Made by a program: the position numbers and the translations under genes | Shown: piece by piece, positions 33,563 through 41,942 of the stretch | How the letters are laid out: each line of letters opens with the position of its first letter | Numbering within the stretch: position 1 is the stretch's first letter | Assembly (NCBI RefSeq): GCF_014117325.1 | Contig: NZ_CP059732.1 | Coordinates: forward strand, 7,949,501 to 8,013,500 | Direction of reading: 5' to 3' | Length of the DNA: 64,000 bases | Origin: Spirosoma foliorum | Lineage (GTDB): Bacteria > Bacteroidota > Bacteroidia > Cytophagales > Spirosomataceae | Notes under the pieces: model-generated | Seen by the model: the letters and a program-made list of their open reading frames with translations, nothing else | The model's database searches: none | Told to the model about the DNA's origin: nothing

Positions 33563-34366
33563 ATGGCAAAGACTGTGTTCATTACTGGCGCATCGTCAGG
33601 TTTTGGAAAGGAAACCGCAAAATTATTTCAACGCAACGGATGGAATGTACTGGCGACGATGCGCGCGCCCGAAAAAGAGAACGAGCTGGCTCAACTGGAT
33701 AACGTAGTGTTGGTATCAGTAGATGTAACCGACCAGCAAAGCATCGACCGGGCGGTACAAAAAGGTATCGACACCTTTAAGACCATCGATGTTTTGATAA
33801 ACAACGCAGGATATGGGGTAATGGGCGTTTTTGAATCGGCCACGAACAGCCAGATTCAACAGCAGTATGCGGTCAATGTATTTGGCCTCATGCAGGTTAC
33901 ACGGGCTGTTTTGCCGGTGATGCGCCAACATAGACAGGGGGTTATCATCAATATTTCTTCCTTTGGCGGCATTACTGCCGGACCGTTTGCCAGCCTATAC
34001 AACAGCTCGAAATTTGCCGTAGAAGGGTTTTCCGAGGCCTTGTCGCACGAGCTTGCTTTCCTCAATATTGCCGTCAAACTCATCGAGCCGGGGAGCGTAG
34101 CAACCAATTTCAGAAACGGCATGGAGATGATTCAGAATGAGATTACCGACTATCAGGCCGAACTGGCTACGTTCATTCCCCGCTATACCAAACGAACCGA
34201 ACATTTGCCCAAAGCAAGTGCGCAGGAGGTAGCCGAAACGATATACGAAGCCGCCACAGACGGCAAACTGAAGCTGCGGTATGTGGTCGGTGAGGATGCC
34301 CGGTTTTATATTGATTTAAAGGCAAAGAGCAGCGAAGAACAGTACCTGAAAACGATGCGCGGCTAG
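33563..34366 (+). CDS. Classical SDR oxidoreductase (array member 2)
   Basis: NAD(P)-dependent short-chain dehydrogenase, 267 residues. 'VFITGASSGFGKETAKLF' (cofactor), 'INNAGYGVMG', 'ISSFGGITAG' (Ser) and 'YNSSK' (Tyr/Lys) are complete. 'ATMRAPEKE' after strand 2 and the ending 'YEAATDGKLKLRYVVGEDAR' show it is a paralogue of the SDR at 25665. I start at the ATG at 33563 by comparison with that gene; an ATG at 33542 would add seven residues. An AraC gene follows 25 nt after the stop, repeating the SDR-AraC order of the first pair. The substrate is unknown. Confidence 0.88.
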   Translation: MAKTVFITGASSGFGKETAKLFQRNGWNVLATMRAPEKENELAQLDNVVLVSVDVTDQQSIDRAVQKGIDTFKTIDVLINNAGYGVMGVFESATNSQIQQQYAVNVFGLMQVTRAVLPVMRQHRQGVIINISSFGGITAGPFASLYNSSKFAVEGFSEALSHELAFLNIAVKLIEPGSVATNFRNGMEMIQNEITDYQAELATFIPRYTKRTEHLPKASAQEVAETIYEAATDGKLKLRYVVGEDARFYIDLKAKSSEEQYLKTMRG

Positions 34367-34391
34367 TGTCAATACGTATACTCTCTCAGCT

Positions 34392-35294
34392 ATGGAGCGA
34401 ACGATCATCGATATACGATCCATCAACGAACTACACCAGTTCTATGGTTATGAAAAGCCAAAGCACCCGCTGGTGAGCATTATCGACCTGTCTAAAACGA
34501 AAAAACAAGTGGCGTCGGGGGCCAGTCTATACCGGCTGCATTTTTATTGTGTTTATTTCAAGACACTCAAAGGGGCTTTACCCTATGGCCGATCGTATTA
34601 CGATTTTGATGAAGCTACGTTGCTGTTTACCGCTCCCTATCAGGTAGTGGCACCCAGTGCCGATCCCACACCGGAAAAAGGGTGGGGTTTGTTTTTTCAT
34701 CCCGATGTATTAGCCCGCACCGGGTTGGGCAAAAAAATAAACGAGTATTCGTTTTTCAACTATGCATCGACGGAAGCATTGCATCTCTCAGATGCTGAAA
34801 AAGAAGTGCTGGAAGCCTGTCTCCGACATATTGAGCTGGAATATACGCGGCCAATCGACAAGCATACCCAAACACTTATCGTGACCAATATTGAACTGTT
34901 ACTGAATTATTGCGACCGATTTTATGACAGACAATTTTTGACGAGGGCCAACGTCAACCAGGACATTATTCAACAATTTGAGGATTTACTCAACAACTAC
35001 TTTACTCATGAGTCATTAACCGAAATCGGATTGCCGGACGTAACCTATTTTTCTGCTCATCTGAACCTATCGCCCTACTATTTGTCGGATGTTCTGAATA
35101 AATATACCGGAAAGACTACGCAGGAACATATCCATTTAAAACTGGTTGAGAGGGCAAAACTGCTCCTTTGGAGCACCGATAAGTCAATCAGTAGTATAGC
35201 CTATGATCTTGGCTTTAACTATCCCTCTCATTTTACCAAACTCTTTAAAAGTAAAACAGGAAAATCGCCTAAAGACTTTCGCAATCTGAATTAA
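34392..35294 (+). CDS. AraC-family regulator (array paralogue C)
   Basis: 300-residue transcription factor of the same subfamily as those at 26484, 32498 and 43109, though more diverged. Shared landmarks are 'EKPKHPLVSIIDLSK', 'EYSFFNYASTEALHLSDAE', 'FYDRQFLTRANVNQ' and the DNA-binding units 'LNLSPYYLSDVLNKYTG', 'KSISSIAYDLGFNYPSHFT' and 'LFKSKTGKSPKDFR'. It starts 25 nt after the SDR at 33563 and is followed on the same strand by two unlike AraC genes, giving three regulators in a row. What each one controls is not evident. Confidence 0.9.
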   Translation: MERTIIDIRSINELHQFYGYEKPKHPLVSIIDLSKTKKQVASGASLYRLHFYCVYFKTLKGALPYGRSYYDFDEATLLFTAPYQVVAPSADPTPEKGWGLFFHPDVLARTGLGKKINEYSFFNYASTEALHLSDAEKEVLEACLRHIELEYTRPIDKHTQTLIVTNIELLLNYCDRFYDRQFLTRANVNQDIIQQFEDLLNNYFTHESLTEIGLPDVTYFSAHLNLSPYYLSDVLNKYTGKTTQEHIHLKLVERAKLLLWSTDKSISSIAYDLGFNYPSHFTKLFKSKTGKSPKDFRNLN

Positions 35295-35325
35295 AAGTCC
35301 TTTTGGAAATAGATAGTCTCAAATC

Positions 35326-36222
35326 ATGGCCGTCAGCGAAACAATAGAAGAATTTTACGAACAAAGGGCCCTTAAAACGCTTGACGTAGCGGGTGAGAAT
35401 ACCGGTCAATTCCATGTCTTTAAAAAAGATAACATGGCGCAGGATAAGCAGCCTCCTCGATTTGCCCGACGAAATTTTTACAAGATCACCCTGATACGGG
35501 GCCACCATCTTTTCCATTATGCGGATAAAACCCTGGAAGTCTCCGGCGATACGCTGATTTTTTCCAACCCTGCTATTCCCTATACTTTTGAACCCATCAG
35601 TGAGGAATCTGGCGGCTATTTCTGCATTTTCAGGGAAAGTTTTTTGAGTCAGTTTCTACGAGCCAGTCTGCGGGAACTCCCGATGTATCAGATTGGAGGA
35701 AGTCCAGCCTATAGTCTGGATAAGACAATGAGCAGTGAGATAGGCATAATCTTCGAAAAAATGGTTCGGGAACATGCATCTGATTTCCGGTTCCGATATG
35801 ACCTGATCCGGAATTACACGCTGGAAATCATCTACACAGCCCTGAAGCTACAGCCTTCCGATAAATTATACCCTCATAGTAACGCCAATACCCGGCTAAC
35901 AGCCGTATTTATGGAGTTGCTGGAGCGTCAATTTCCTGTGGAAAGCCTGGCACAGCCATTTTCGATGAAAAGCGCAAAAGATTTTGCCAATCGATTGGCG
36001 ATACACGTTAATCATCTGAACAGAGCTGTAAAAATGACAACGGGAAGAACCACATCCGAACTAATTTACGACCGTATTATCGTCGAGGCAAAAGCCTTAT
36101 TGAAACATACAGACTGGAACGTATCGGAAATCGGATTTAGCCTGGGTTTCGACGAGCCATCCCATTTCAACCATTTCTTTAAAAGGCATACCAATCATAC
36201 ACCTCTGGAGTACCGGAATTAA
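35326..36222 (+). CDS. AraC-family regulator (unlike the array paralogues)
   Basis: 298-residue transcription factor with an N-terminal cupin-like region ('LIRGHHLFHYADKTLEVSGD', 'FSNPAIPYTFEP') and a C-terminal AraC domain ('LAIHVNHLNRAVKMTTG', 'WNVSEIGFSLGFDEPSHF', 'FFKRHTNHTPLEYR'). 'GDTLIFSNPAIPY' and 'ESGGYFCIFRE' are typical of a Bacteroidota AraC subfamily that often sits next to oxidoreductases. It lies 31 nt after paralogue C and 26 nt before the next regulator, with no enzyme between, so the three probably share one transcript. Confidence 0.88.
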   Translation: MAVSETIEEFYEQRALKTLDVAGENTGQFHVFKKDNMAQDKQPPRFARRNFYKITLIRGHHLFHYADKTLEVSGDTLIFSNPAIPYTFEPISEESGGYFCIFRESFLSQFLRASLRELPMYQIGGSPAYSLDKTMSSEIGIIFEKMVREHASDFRFRYDLIRNYTLEIIYTALKLQPSDKLYPHSNANTRLTAVFMELLERQFPVESLAQPFSMKSAKDFANRLAIHVNHLNRAVKMTTGRTTSELIYDRIIVEAKALLKHTDWNVSEIGFSLGFDEPSHFNHFFKRHTNHTPLEYRN

Positions 36223-36248
36223 CCCCAATAGGGCACTCATCGAGAAAC

Positions 36249-37178
36249 ATGAAAGCTGCACTGTCAATCGTTCAAAAAAGCAAATTTTCTGGCATTTATT
36301 TTTCCGGCACGTTACCGGCAACTCCTGTTACTGCCATGAGCCCACAGTTTTCGGTCATTAAAACAGATGAGCATTTCCGAAGCTGCAAAAATGCGGTATC
36401 GCCCCATATCCTTGATTTCTATATGCTTTGCCTGATTCGAAAGGGAGAAGGCATCTATCATTTTGACCAAAACGGTTATTACCTGAAAGCGAACACGCTT
36501 TGCTTAATAAAACCCTATACGTTAGTGTCCTGGCACGCCCAAACTCCATTCCAGGAGGGCTTTTGTTGCACATTTTCGGAGGGCTTTTTCAATGAAGGAC
36601 TGGAAAATAAACACTGGCTCAAACGATTAGCCATACCTGGGCATGCCATCATACCATTAACTGAAGCCGAAACAAGCTATTTTACGTTACTGCTGGACGA
36701 TATGGAACATGAGTACGGTTGTCGAAGCAACCCAGATGCGGAGTTAATCAGAAGCCAGTTGCATGTGCTCATAAGAAAGGCAGCCTCCCTGTTTGCTGGT
36801 CGAGACAATCAGATTACGCCTAAAAATGGTGCAGCAATAGAAATAGTCAAATCCTTTTTACAGTACTGTAAGGATGATTTTGCGAATCTCATGAGTGGGA
36901 AAATAGCTACCCTACCCTCGCTCAAGCAACAGGCAGAGCGGTTATATATAACGCCGAACCATCTAAATGATACCGTAAGGGCTATACTGGGGAAGTCTGT
37001 CGGACAATATATTCAGGAGGAATTAGCGGGGGTAGCTACCGGCCTGCTGGTTCAGACCAAGTTAACCATAGCACAAATAGCCGATCAGTTAGGCTTTAGT
37101 GATGCATCTTACTTTGCCAGGTTTTATAAGAAGCAAGCGGGTATTTCACCGTCGGCCTTTCGTAAACAGAATCCGTAG
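36249..37178 (+). CDS. AraC-family regulator
   Basis: 309-residue transcription factor. The effector half has cupin-like features ('LIRKGEGIYHFDQNGYYLKA', 'CLIKPYTLVSWHA'); the DNA-binding half has 'LYITPNHLNDTVRAILG', 'LTIAQIADQLGFSDASYF' and 'FYKKQAGISPSAFRK'. The N-terminal ~30 residues ('MKAALSIVQKSKFSGIYF') look less like this fold; an ATG at 36336 ('MSPQFSVIKTDEHF') is an alternative start. It is the third of three consecutive AraC genes. The amidohydrolase at 37256 follows after 78 nt and may be its target, which is inferred from position only. Confidence 0.85.
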   Translation: MKAALSIVQKSKFSGIYFSGTLPATPVTAMSPQFSVIKTDEHFRSCKNAVSPHILDFYMLCLIRKGEGIYHFDQNGYYLKANTLCLIKPYTLVSWHAQTPFQEGFCCTFSEGFFNEGLENKHWLKRLAIPGHAIIPLTEAETSYFTLLLDDMEHEYGCRSNPDAELIRSQLHVLIRKAASLFAGRDNQITPKNGAAIEIVKSFLQYCKDDFANLMSGKIATLPSLKQQAERLYITPNHLNDTVRAILGKSVGQYIQEELAGVATGLLVQTKLTIAQIADQLGFSDASYFARFYKKQAGISPSAFRKQNP

Positions 37179-37255
37179 ATTGTGCTTGCCTATCCGTATA
37201 TAGTGTCTGTCTTCTCTTTTTAGTTGGCTCTAGCTTTGTTCTAAACAAACAAGTT

Positions 37256-38569
37256 ATGTCCAGACAAGAGCAAACAATTTTGATAAAAGGCGCACACATC
37301 CTTTCCATGGACACCCGGATTGACAATCTGCCTATTGGCGATGTACTGATTCGCGGTAGTAAGATTGCTGAAGTAGCCCCACAGATCATTCATGAAAATG
37401 CCGAATTAATAGATGCTACGGGCATGATTCTGCTGCCAGGTTTTACCGATGCGCATCGTCACTCCTGGCAGGGAACCCTGCGTAGGTTGATGCCGGATGT
37501 CAGCGATTTAATGACTTACGTAAATGATATTCATTTGGGGCTGGCAACCCGTTACAGGCCTGAAGATATCTACATTGCCAACCTGCTTACGGCCTGGAGT
37601 GCCCTGGATTCCGGCATAACGACAATCATCGATGCGTCGCATAACACCCGTAGCTATGCCCATGCCAGTGCCGCCGTGGATGCACTGGAAGAGTCAGGAA
37701 TAAGGGCTTTATATGCGCCTGCTTTTCCGTTGGGTGGCGAATGGGAGCAATCGTTCTGGACAGCGGGACTGGAACGTTTACAAACGGAGCGTTTCTCATC
37801 GGAAGGCCTTCTACGCCTGGGTATCTTTACACATATGAGTACGGATCATTGGGAGGTAGCCCGTCGATTAGGTATTCCGATCATTACTGAATTTTTGGGC
37901 AAAACGCTATCCGGAAGTTTAAAAGAACTCCAGAAAAAAGAAGCACTGGGGCCGGACAATGTATTTAACCATTGTACCGGGCTGACAACCGAAGCCTGGG
38001 AAATCATACGCGATTGCGGTGTCAGGGTTACCGTTGATCCACGTTCGGATGCCCAATACGGTCTGGAAGAAGGGGTATTCGCCTATCAGCATGCCATCGA
38101 CCAGGGCATAAAGCCAGGTCTAGGAACGGATCTTGAAACCGCTTATGGAGGTGATATGTTCACGGAAATGCGTGTAGCATTCTCACTCCAGCGGGCATTT
38201 GCACAAAACAGAAAATACAATGGAGATACTAATTCTCCGAGGCCAGCAACCACCTATGAAATCCTTGAAGCGGCCACATTAAACGGCTCAGAAATAGCTG
38301 GTTTCGGAAACGAATCCGGCAGCATTACGCCCGGCAAATCAGCCGACCTCATCCTGATCGATACGAATGCGATTAATCTGTTTCCTGCCAATGATGCGGT
38401 GGGAACAGTGGTTCATGCGGCCGACCGCAGTAATGTGGATACGGTCATGGTAGCCGGAAAGTTAGTAAAAGCCAACGGCAAACTAGCGGGTGTAGACTTG
38501 CATAAACTGAAGCAACTCGCTGAAGACTCGATTGCTTATTTGCTAAAAAAAGAGGGCTCCAACAGGTAG
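37256..38569 (+). CDS. Amidohydrolase-superfamily deaminase/hydrolase (AtzA/SAH deaminase-like)
   Basis: TIM-barrel metallohydrolase of 437 residues, cytosolic. 'LLPGFTDAHRHSWQGTLRR' supplies the H-x-H pair after strand 1. 'LGIFTHMSTDHWE' (strand 5), 'DNVFNHCTGLT' (strand 6) and 'KPGLGTDLETAYGGDMF' (strand 8 Asp) give the remaining expected ligands of the mononuclear subtype III. The ends 'GSITPGKSADLILIDTNAIN' and 'VDTVMVAGKLVKANGK' form the small beta-sandwich found in cytosine-deaminase-like enzymes. Related proteins deaminate S-adenosylhomocysteine, 8-oxoguanine or triazines; the substrate here cannot be read from the sequence. It is the only non-redox enzyme in the array. Confidence 0.88.
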   Translation: MSRQEQTILIKGAHILSMDTRIDNLPIGDVLIRGSKIAEVAPQIIHENAELIDATGMILLPGFTDAHRHSWQGTLRRLMPDVSDLMTYVNDIHLGLATRYRPEDIYIANLLTAWSALDSGITTIIDASHNTRSYAHASAAVDALEESGIRALYAPAFPLGGEWEQSFWTAGLERLQTERFSSEGLLRLGIFTHMSTDHWEVARRLGIPIITEFLGKTLSGSLKELQKKEALGPDNVFNHCTGLTTEAWEIIRDCGVRVTVDPRSDAQYGLEEGVFAYQHAIDQGIKPGLGTDLETAYGGDMFTEMRVAFSLQRAFAQNRKYNGDTNSPRPATTYEILEAATLNGSEIAGFGNESGSITPGKSADLILIDTNAINLFPANDAVGTVVHAADRSNVDTVMVAGKLVKANGKLAGVDLHKLKQLAEDSIAYLLKKEGSNR

Positions 38570-38676
38570 CCTTATATAATGCCACCCGGCTGTCACTTTT
38601 ATCTACGTCATTTATGATAGAGCATGACAGACTTAGCTACTACCGAATTCAACATAACCTGCATGCAGATGCCAGC

Positions 38677-39024
38677 TTATAAAGCCACATAGCTGATCGT
38701 ATCTTCGATGGCTGTTTGCAACAAATTCTTATTGGTTTCGCCCCAGGCTCCCAAATCAGTAATCAGGGGCAGCAAACTTTTGCCCAGATCAGTTAAAAAG
38801 TACTCTACTTTTGGTGGCTTTTGTTCATAATCTACTTTCATTATCAACTGATGCTGGATGAGTTGATTCAATTGAATATTTATTACCCGTCGGCTGATTC
38901 CGGGCAAAACACGTTGCATATCACTTGGCCGATTAATGCCTTCATGTAAGCAATACATCAACATGAATTTCCATTTCCCATTAATGATATGCCGCACTAA
39001 TTCAAAACCACATCCCAGATCCAA
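38677..39024 (-). CDS. HxlR-family winged-helix regulator
   Basis: 115-residue transcription factor of the HxlR group. The family core 'CGFELVRHIINGKWKFMLMY' places a conserved Cys right at the N-terminus, the residue used by redox- or quinone-sensing members. The winged helix follows ('RPSDMQRVLPGISRRVINIQ', 'PPKVEYFLTDLGKSLLP'). No ATG lies upstream of the conserved region; the frame starts with TTG at 39024, preceded by 'aaggag' 12 nt before it, an unusually clear Shine-Dalgarno for this phylum. It diverges from the SDR at 39186, and a perfect 13-bp inverted repeat lies between them. Control of that SDR by carbonyl or quinone stress is inferred. Confidence 0.9.
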   Translation of the reverse strand: MDLGCGFELVRHIINGKWKFMLMYCLHEGINRPSDMQRVLPGISRRVINIQLNQLIQHQLIMKVDYEQKPPKVEYFLTDLGKSLLPLITDLGAWGETNKNLLQTAIEDTISYVAL

Positions 39025-39034
39025 AGGGATTTTT

Positions 39035-39076
39035 CTCCTTAAATTGCCATAACCAAAAGTATCGCAATTTAAGGAG
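39035..39076. promoter_or_regulatory. HxlR operator candidate and hxlR promoter
   Basis: Perfect 13-bp inverted repeat: ctccttaaattgc (39035-39047) and gcaatttaaggag (39064-39076). A minus-strand TACTTTTG (39054-39061) fits the -7 consensus and lies in the 16-nt loop, so a dimer bound to the arms would block hxlR transcription. Confidence 0.68.
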
Positions 39077-39185
39077 ATTACGACCGCTTGCCTATAGGGA
39101 AAAATTATTCTCTATGAATAACTTTTCGGGGATTGTACCCGCTAAACGGCCCGTTTAGATTTACGCTAAAATCAATTAGAATGAT

Positions 39186-39935
39186 ATGGAATTAAAGGAT
39201 AAAGTGGCTCTGGTAACAGGTGCTTCGAAAGGTATTGGAGCCGGTATTGCATTAGAACTTGCAAAAGCGGGTGCTAAGCTCGTCATCAACTATTCATCAA
39301 ATCGGGACGATGCCCAAACTATTGCGAATCGAATTCAGAACGAGACCGCTACGGAAGCGATAATCGTTCAGGCAGACGTTTCACAGAAACAACAGGTAAA
39401 AACAATGTTTCAAACTGCTATTGATCGGTTTGGAAGAATAGATATTCTAGTTAATAATGCTGGCATATATACCTATCCGTTAATCAGTGATGTAACGGAA
39501 GAAGCATACCGGAGTCTGTTCGACGTTAATGTTCTTGGTTCACTGCTTACCATTCAGGAAGCGGTGCAGTATATGTGTGAATCCGGAGGAAGTATTATCA
39601 ATATTAGCTCACTCGCTACCCGCAAAACAGTCCATGGCGCATCCCTTTATGCAGCTACCAAAGCGGCACTAAACGAAATCACCAAAGTTACGGCCCAGGA
39701 GCTTGGTAGCATGAAGATTCGTGTGAATGCTATTTTGCCGGGTTATGTGGACACCGAGGGCGCACGGAGCATGGGTGAAAATGCTGCCGAATGGGCAAAA
39801 CAACTTGTGGCTGCAACGCCATTAGGGCGTGGTGGACTTCCCTCCGATATTGGCAGGGTAGCGGTTTTCCTGGCGTCCGACACTAGTTACTGGATCACAG
39901 GTGAACTGATAGCGGCTTCAGGAGGTCTTCTGTAA
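39186..39935 (+). CDS. Classical SDR oxidoreductase (FabG/glucose-dehydrogenase type)
   Basis: NAD(P)-dependent SDR of 249 residues. 'ALVTGASKGIGAGIA' (cofactor), 'INYSSNRDDA' (Asn-Tyr-Ser after strand 2 suits NADPH), 'LVNNAGIYTY', 'INISSLATRK' (Ser), 'YAATKAALNE' (Tyr/Lys) and the ending 'SYWITGELIAASGGLL' (FabG-like 'tG..l.vdGG') are all present. It is divergent from hxlR with the shared operator candidate in between. Divergent HxlR-SDR pairs are common and often respond to aldehydes or quinones. A hairpin terminator follows 30 nt after the stop. Confidence 0.9.
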   Translation: MELKDKVALVTGASKGIGAGIALELAKAGAKLVINYSSNRDDAQTIANRIQNETATEAIIVQADVSQKQQVKTMFQTAIDRFGRIDILVNNAGIYTYPLISDVTEEAYRSLFDVNVLGSLLTIQEAVQYMCESGGSIINISSLATRKTVHGASLYAATKAALNEITKVTAQELGSMKIRVNAILPGYVDTEGARSMGENAAEWAKQLVAATPLGRGGLPSDIGRVAVFLASDTSYWITGELIAASGGLL

Positions 39936-39964
39936 AGCCGATAAATCCGAGCCGAATTAGCAAT

Positions 39965-40008
39965 CAAACAGATGGCGTCCTCCATTAAAAATGTACGCCA
40001 TCTGTTTG
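39965..40008 (+). terminator. Hairpin after the SDR at 39186
   Basis: Perfect 14-bp stem (39965-39978 with 39995-40008), 16-nt loop. The next gene's frame runs open back through it, but that extension is an artefact. Confidence 0.72.
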
Positions 40009-40091
40009 AATTATACAATCATCGGTTTCTAATCATCAAGGCCCCCCTGGCTTCCTGCCAATACTTTTGTTGCAAAAAAATACCTGTCAGT

Positions 40092-40838
40092 ATGAAATTA
40101 AAGGACAAAGTAGCCCTTGTTACAGGGGCCTCAAGTGGCATAGGGGAAGCCGTGGTGAAAGCACTGGCGGGCAAAGGCGTTAACGTAGGAATCGCTGCCA
40201 GAAGGATAGACCGCCTTCAGAATCTAGTACAGGAAATTGAGCAAAACGGGGGTACAGGAGTGATCCTGGAAATGGATGTTACTGATAAGAACTCGGCACA
40301 GAAAGGAGTTGAAAAATTGATAGCTTCCTTTGGAAGGATCGACATCTTGATAAACAATGCTGGATTGATGCAGGTCGCAGACATTGACAGTCTAAAAACA
40401 GATGAGTGGGATAGGATGATCGATGTAAATATAAAAGGGGTTCTAAATACGACTGCCGCTGCGCTTCCCTTTTTAATGCAGCAGAAATCAGGTCATATTA
40501 TCAACGTCTCTTCTATTGCTGGCAGAAAGCTCTTTCCGGGACTAGCGGTTTATTGCGCTACCAAGCATGCGGTATCGGCGTTCTCGGATGTACTCAGAAT
40601 GGAAATTTCCGCCAAATACAACATCAGGGTAACAAGCATACAACCCGGCGCAGTGGCTACTGAATTACAACAACACACTACGGACGAAAAATATCAGGCG
40701 AGTATGCAGGAAAGCAGGAATCAAATGACATTTCTTACGCCTGATAACATAGCCAACAGCATGGTCTATGCATTGGAGGCCCCTGACCATGTCGATGTAG
40801 CCGAACTATTTATTTTACCGACAGATCAGGCTTGGTAA
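40092..40838 (+). CDS. Classical SDR oxidoreductase (array member 4)
   Basis: NAD(P)-dependent SDR, about 248 residues from the ATG at 40092. 'ALVTGASSGIGEAVVKAL', 'AARRIDRLQ' (Arg pair, NADPH), 'INNAGLMQV', 'NVSSIAGRK' and 'YCATKHAVSAF' cover the cofactor, Ser and Tyr-x-x-x-Lys sites. 'ATELQQHTTDEKYQ' in the substrate loop matches the widely distributed YdfG-related group that reduces 3-hydroxy acids or small carbonyls. The reading frame continues 40 codons upstream through a hairpin, so the longer start (39972) is rejected. No AraC gene is directly attached. Confidence 0.88.
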   Translation: MKLKDKVALVTGASSGIGEAVVKALAGKGVNVGIAARRIDRLQNLVQEIEQNGGTGVILEMDVTDKNSAQKGVEKLIASFGRIDILINNAGLMQVADIDSLKTDEWDRMIDVNIKGVLNTTAAALPFLMQQKSGHIINVSSIAGRKLFPGLAVYCATKHAVSAFSDVLRMEISAKYNIRVTSIQPGAVATELQQHTTDEKYQASMQESRNQMTFLTPDNIANSMVYALEAPDHVDVAELFILPTDQAW

Positions 40839-41098
40839 TAGTACAACGCACAAACGTGAAACGGCCAACCCTTCTTTTTCAACGGACTTCTTTAACCAAA
40901 TATGGGCTTTACATACCCTGCGAGGGAACAGCCTTCTCAAAAAGTACACTCCTCATACGGGCATGTGGTCAGCGTAATACCAACTGTTCAAGGATCAAGT
41001 TTAGTTGGACAAAACTTTTGGATAAGCTATTCGGAGATATGGATAAGCGCAGGAATGGTACAGAGGAGAACTTTGCCGTATCAAAAATAAGATCGGAT

Positions 41099-41941
41099 AT
41101 GAGTCATCAACAAGTTTGGTTTGTCACCGGGGCATCGAAAGGCCTCGGACTTTCTTTAGTAAAACGGTTACTGGCAGAAGGCTATAAGGTCGCAGCCACA
41201 TCCCGCAATAGGTCTGAATTACAGGAAGCTGTAGGGACGCATCATTCATTTTTGCCGCTGGAGACCGATTTGACCAGTGAATCGTCGGTCGCAACGGCAA
41301 TTAAAGAAACCATTGACCGGTTTGATCGCCTTGATGCCGTGGTTAACAATGCCGGGTATGGACTACTAGGCGCTTTAGAAGAACTTTCCATGGAAGCGAT
41401 TCGGCAGGAATTTGAGATTAACGTGTTTGCTACCTTCAATGTCATTCGTCAGGCATTACCGCAATTGCGTTACCAACGGTCGGGCTATATATTCAATATT
41501 ACTTCCATTGCAGGTTGGCACGGCGATCAGGGAGCCAATGTCTATAACAGCTCCAAATATGCCGTCGAGGGGCTTAGTGATGCGCTGGCGAAAGATCTCA
41601 AGCCGTTTAATATCAAGGTTATCGCCGTAGCCCCCGGGCCTTTTCGGACCAATTTTCTGGGTAAAGGATCGGTTATGTATGCCGAACCTACCATCGATGA
41701 TTATGCCCATATTCACCAGCACAAGCAGTGGCTTGACAACAACCTGAATGGGAAACAGTTGGGAGATCCCGAAAAAGCCCCTGATGTCATTATCCGCTTA
41801 TTCAACGAAGCGAACCCACCCACCCATATCATTATGGGCAGCGATGGGGTCCAGGTCGTGACAAATCATCTAACGAACATGCTCCAGGAGATCGACAAGT
41901 GGAAAACGGTCAGTATCTCAACAGACCTTAATGAGAAGTAA
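41099..41941 (+). CDS. Classical SDR oxidoreductase (array member 5)
   Basis: NAD(P)-dependent SDR, about 280 residues from the ATG at 41099 ('MSHQQVWFVTGASKGLGLSL'). 'ATSRNRSEL' (Arg), 'VNNAGYGLLGALEELS', 'ITSIAGWHG' (Ser), 'YNSSKYAVEGL' (Tyr/Lys) are intact. Its 'NNAGYG' region and 'VKVIAVAPGPFRTNFL' place it with the SDRs at 25665 and 33563, though the C-terminus is different. The longer frame starts at 40832, overlapping the previous gene, and its first 89 residues have no SDR features. The old yellow enzyme gene starts one base after the stop, so the two should be translationally coupled. Confidence 0.88.
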   Translation: MSHQQVWFVTGASKGLGLSLVKRLLAEGYKVAATSRNRSELQEAVGTHHSFLPLETDLTSESSVATAIKETIDRFDRLDAVVNNAGYGLLGALEELSMEAIRQEFEINVFATFNVIRQALPQLRYQRSGYIFNITSIAGWHGDQGANVYNSSKYAVEGLSDALAKDLKPFNIKVIAVAPGPFRTNFLGKGSVMYAEPTIDDYAHIHQHKQWLDNNLNGKQLGDPEKAPDVIIRLFNEANPPTHIIMGSDGVQVVTNHLTNMLQEIDKWKTVSISTDLNEK

Positions 41942-41942
41942 A

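Noticed and set aside
39972..40091. 40-residue extension of the SDR at 40092
   Set aside because: It runs through a terminator-like hairpin and lacks similarity to SDR N-termini.
40832..41098. 89-residue extension of the SDR at 41099
   Set aside because: It overlaps the previous gene, has no SDR features, and the SDR glycine motif follows the ATG at 41099 as usual.
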